This document shows, piece by piece, positions 6,872-8,687 of a stretch of DNA of 8,687 nt. The notes beneath the pieces are model-generated. The model was not told the DNA's origin. It saw only the letters and a program-made list of their open reading frames with translations, and searched no databases. The stretch covers positions 1 to 8,687 of the forward strand of contig CANHOY010000060.1 of NCBI GenBank assembly GCA_947462495.1, given 5' to 3'. This DNA comes from Bacteroidota bacterium. Its GTDB lineage: Bacteria; Bacteroidota; Bacteroidia; Chitinophagales; Chitinophagaceae. A program made the position numbers and the translations under genes. Each line of letters opens with the position of its first letter. Position 1 is the stretch's first letter.

Positions 6872-8032
6872 ATGAAACGTTTTATTGTATTGACAATTAT
6901 GCTTGCATTTACCCATGCAACCCTATTTGCACAAAGCTCTTTTAATGGCCTTGATATGAATTTAGGAAATCTCTTCAGATTGTCCCCTGCTAAAACAAGA
7001 TCAATTAGTCCTGAGAATTTTACTGGTGAAAAAGGGAAAGGAGGAATGGCTAAATTAGAAGATGCTTCCATAAAAAACAAAGCCAATGCAGCACGTAATG
7101 CAGCAGATTTGGGTCAAGGATGGAAAGTGAACCCTTATATAAAAATTGCTGCTGGCGAAACCATCACTATAGCCGAAATGGAAGGGCCTGGCGCTATTCA
7201 ACATATTTGGATGACCCCCACTGGCAATTGGCGTTATACTATAATCCGTATTTATTGGGATGATGAAAAAGAACCCTCTGTGGAATCACCTATTGGAGAT
7301 TTTTTTGGAATGGGATGGAATATATATGCTCCTATTAATTCATTAGCGGTTACAGTAAATCCTGGAAGTGCTTTTAATTGTTATTGGCCAATGCCTTTTA
7401 GAAAAAAATGTAAAATAACCATGGAAAACATCAATGAAAAAGATGCCATGACTTTATTTTATCAAGTAGATTATACCTTAACTGAAGTACCTTCTGATGC
7501 TGCTTATTTCCATGCTCAATTTAGACATGAAAATCCAACCAATGGTTCTAACTACACTATTGTAGATGGAATTGAAGGGAAGGGACAATATGTTGGTGTA
7601 TATATGGCTTGGGGGGTGAAAAACAATGGCTGGTGGGGGGAAGGAGAAATTAAATTCTTTTTAGACGGGGATACTCAATTTCCAACCATCAATGGAACAG
7701 GTACGGAAGATTATTTCTGCGGATCTTATAATTTTGATTTTGCAAATAAGTACATAGAATTTTCAAACCCTTATACAGGACTACACCAAGTGATTAGACC
7801 AGACGGTCTTTATAAATCACAACAACGATTTGGAATGTATCGTTGGCATATTATGGATCCTATTCGATTTGACAAAAACTTAAAAGTGACCATTCAAGAT
7901 TTAGGCTGGAGAGACAATGGAAAATACTTGGCACAAAAATCAGACATTAGTTCAGTCGTATTTTGGTACCAAGCAGATCCACATCATCCATTTCCTAAAT
8001 TACCAAGCAAAGAAGCGTTGGAAGTAAATTAA
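6872..8032 (+). CDS. Exported GH172 (DUF2961) glycoside hydrolase
   Basis: This complete 386-residue protein has a signal peptide (MKRFIVLTIMLAFTHATLFA, then Q). The length is normal for the family. DUF2961 hallmarks are SPENFTGEKGKGGMA near the start, GPGAIQHIWMT (about 105-115), RIYWDDEKEPSVESPIGDFFG, YWPMPFRKKCKITMEN, NGWWGEGEIKFFLDGD, NGTGTEDYFCGSYNF, and YRWHIMDPIRF. DUF2961 is now glycoside hydrolase family 172, whose studied members act on alpha-D-fructofuranosyl or alpha-D-arabinofuranosyl linkages and form oligomers of double jelly-roll subunits. Glu257 (in WWGEGE) and Glu279 (in GTGTED) correspond by motif to the reported catalytic pair. Their spacing of 22 residues is one more than the 21 I recall for the Bifidobacterium enzyme. 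Exact substrate cannot be read from sequence, but a GH127 gene next door suggests furanose-containing glycans. The TAA at 8030-8032 touches the stop of the convergent neighbour. Confidence 0.92.
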   Translation: MKRFIVLTIMLAFTHATLFAQSSFNGLDMNLGNLFRLSPAKTRSISPENFTGEKGKGGMAKLEDASIKNKANAARNAADLGQGWKVNPYIKIAAGETITIAEMEGPGAIQHIWMTPTGNWRYTIIRIYWDDEKEPSVESPIGDFFGMGWNIYAPINSLAVTVNPGSAFNCYWPMPFRKKCKITMENINEKDAMTLFYQVDYTLTEVPSDAAYFHAQFRHENPTNGSNYTIVDGIEGKGQYVGVYMAWGVKNNGWWGEGEIKFFLDGDTQFPTINGTGTEDYFCGSYNFDFANKYIEFSNPYTGLHQVIRPDGLYKSQQRFGMYRWHIMDPIRFDKNLKVTIQDLGWRDNGKYLAQKSDISSVVFWYQADPHHPFPKLPSKEALEVN

Positions 8033-8687
8033 TTATTTGATTTCCTTTTTAAAAGTTGTTGGCAGCCATACTTGCATCGAATTACTACCTCTATTACACC
8101 AAGTGTAATAAGGGATAGCTCTAATTTGTTGAAGTGTGGTTTGCACCGATGACCCATCTTCATTCATTTGAATCATTGGAACATTGGCAGTTAAGCTTAT
8201 CACTTTCTCGTCTAATACAGCGTAATTTTCGGTTGTAAATGTAGTATTCACTGGAGCAATAAAATTCCATGCCTTACCATTATTGTCAGCACCTTCAATA
8301 CAATAAACGATGGGTCCTCTTTGTATCGCCATACGGCCATTGTCTTGAACCAATTCATCTCTCGCTACAATTTTCTTCACAGTTAAAGGTAATTTATACT
8401 CTACCACATCATTGTTTTTCCATTCTTGTTTAACCACTACATATCCATTTTCAATTTGATAGTCCACTACTTTGCCATTGACTAATACAATAGGTGCTTC
8501 CTCTTTAGTATTATTATCGTAATGGTATAAATTTCCTGGTGCTGGAATTCCGTTGGCCCAACCTGGTAAACGAAATGCAATGGGTACCGTTACTTTCTTT
8601 TTCATATTCAAAGTGCATTTCATATCCCCTTGCCAAGGATAATTAGTGGCCATGGTCATTTGAATTTCACCATTAGGTAATTTAAAA
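8033..8687 (-). CDS. GH127 (DUF1680) beta-L-arabinofuranosidase-like protein, C-terminal part
   Basis: The frame runs in from the right edge and stays open: FKLPNGEIQ precedes the first internal Met at 8659, so that Met is not the start. About 217 C-terminal residues are visible. They match the beta-sandwich end of DUF1680/GH127 proteins: TNYPWQGDMKCTL, VTVPIAFRLPGWA, LVNGKVVDYQIENGYVVV, WKNNDVVEYKLPL, GRMAIQRGPIVYCIEG and, near the end, IPYYTWCNRGSNSMQVWLP. GH127 members such as HypBA1 remove beta-L-arabinofuranose from glycans. The zinc-binding and catalytic Glu/Cys residues lie in the (alpha/alpha)6 domain, which is outside the window, so activity cannot be judged here. It points toward the GH172 gene, and the two stop codons are adjacent. 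The family call is strong, while the substrate is inferred from family only. Confidence 0.9.
   Translation of the reverse strand, partial: FKLPNGEIQMTMATNYPWQGDMKCTLNMKKKVTVPIAFRLPGWANGIPAPGNLYHYDNNTKEEAPIVLVNGKVVDYQIENGYVVVKQEWKNNDVVEYKLPLTVKKIVARDELVQDNGRMAIQRGPIVYCIEGADNNGKAWNFIAPVNTTFTTENYAVLDEKVISLTANVPMIQMNEDGSSVQTTLQQIRAIPYYTWCNRGSNSMQVWLPTTFKKEIK

Noticed and set aside
6844..7086. 80-codon minus-strand frame
   Set aside because: It is antisense to the start of the GH172 gene, whose signal peptide and family motifs are clear.
8092..8110. Perfect 8-base inverted repeat TATTACAC-CAA-GTGTAATA, possible terminator for the GH172 gene
   Set aside because: It falls on codons for the conserved YYTWCNRG motif of the GH127 gene, is AT-rich and has no following T tract, so it is probably a by-product of coding.
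1..8687. CRISPR arrays, tRNA or rRNA genes, insertion sequences, long direct repeats
   Set aside because: I looked for regular repeats, transposase motifs and RNA gene signatures and saw none; almost all bases are explained by the protein genes.

Overview
The window comes from an AT-rich member of the Bacteroidota, most likely the Chitinophagaceae or close relatives. This rests on low GC, exported proteins whose N-termini fit signal peptides ending near Ala-Gln, the lack of strong Shine-Dalgarno sites, and the families present. It is almost entirely coding. The only gaps over 50 bases are two divergent promoter-type spacers of about 100 and 130 bases.

Left to right: (1) positions 1-1184, minus strand, the N-terminal two thirds of an exported DUF885 protein cut by the window edge. 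(2) Positions 1283-3513, plus strand, a compact three-gene set: an unrecognised exported protein, an exported DsrE-family protein, and a membrane-anchored diheme cytochrome c of the TsdA (thiosulfate dehydrogenase / tetrathionate reductase) type. The two recognisable genes point to sulfur-compound redox chemistry outside the cytoplasmic membrane. (3) Positions 3485-6741, minus strand, a secreted GtaA-like 'glutaminase' (DUF4964/DUF5127/DUF4965/DUF1793) followed by DUF5077-DUF3472. (4) Positions 6872-8032, plus strand, a complete exported GH172 (DUF2961) glycosidase. (5) Positions 8033-8687, minus strand, the C-terminal part of a GH127 (DUF1680) beta-L-arabinofuranosidase-like enzyme, cut by the right edge. 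Regions 3-5 look like part of a glycan-degradation locus, although no SusC/SusD pair is inside the window.

The most striking point is the junction in region 3. The DUF5077-DUF3472 frame has no ATG, GTG or TTG that would include its DUF5077 domain. The first strands of that domain are encoded at the end of the glutaminase frame. The two frames meet at a run of nine A residues that contains A AAA AAG in the phase used for -1 frameshifting. One slip there gives a single 1085-residue secreted protein. It is either a programmed or transcriptional slippage site, a phase-variable tract, or a one-base homopolymer error; the sequence alone cannot decide.

Both convergent gene pairs are unusually tight. 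The cytochrome and DUF3472 genes overlap tail to tail by 29 bases, and the GH172 and GH127 stop codons touch with no base between them.
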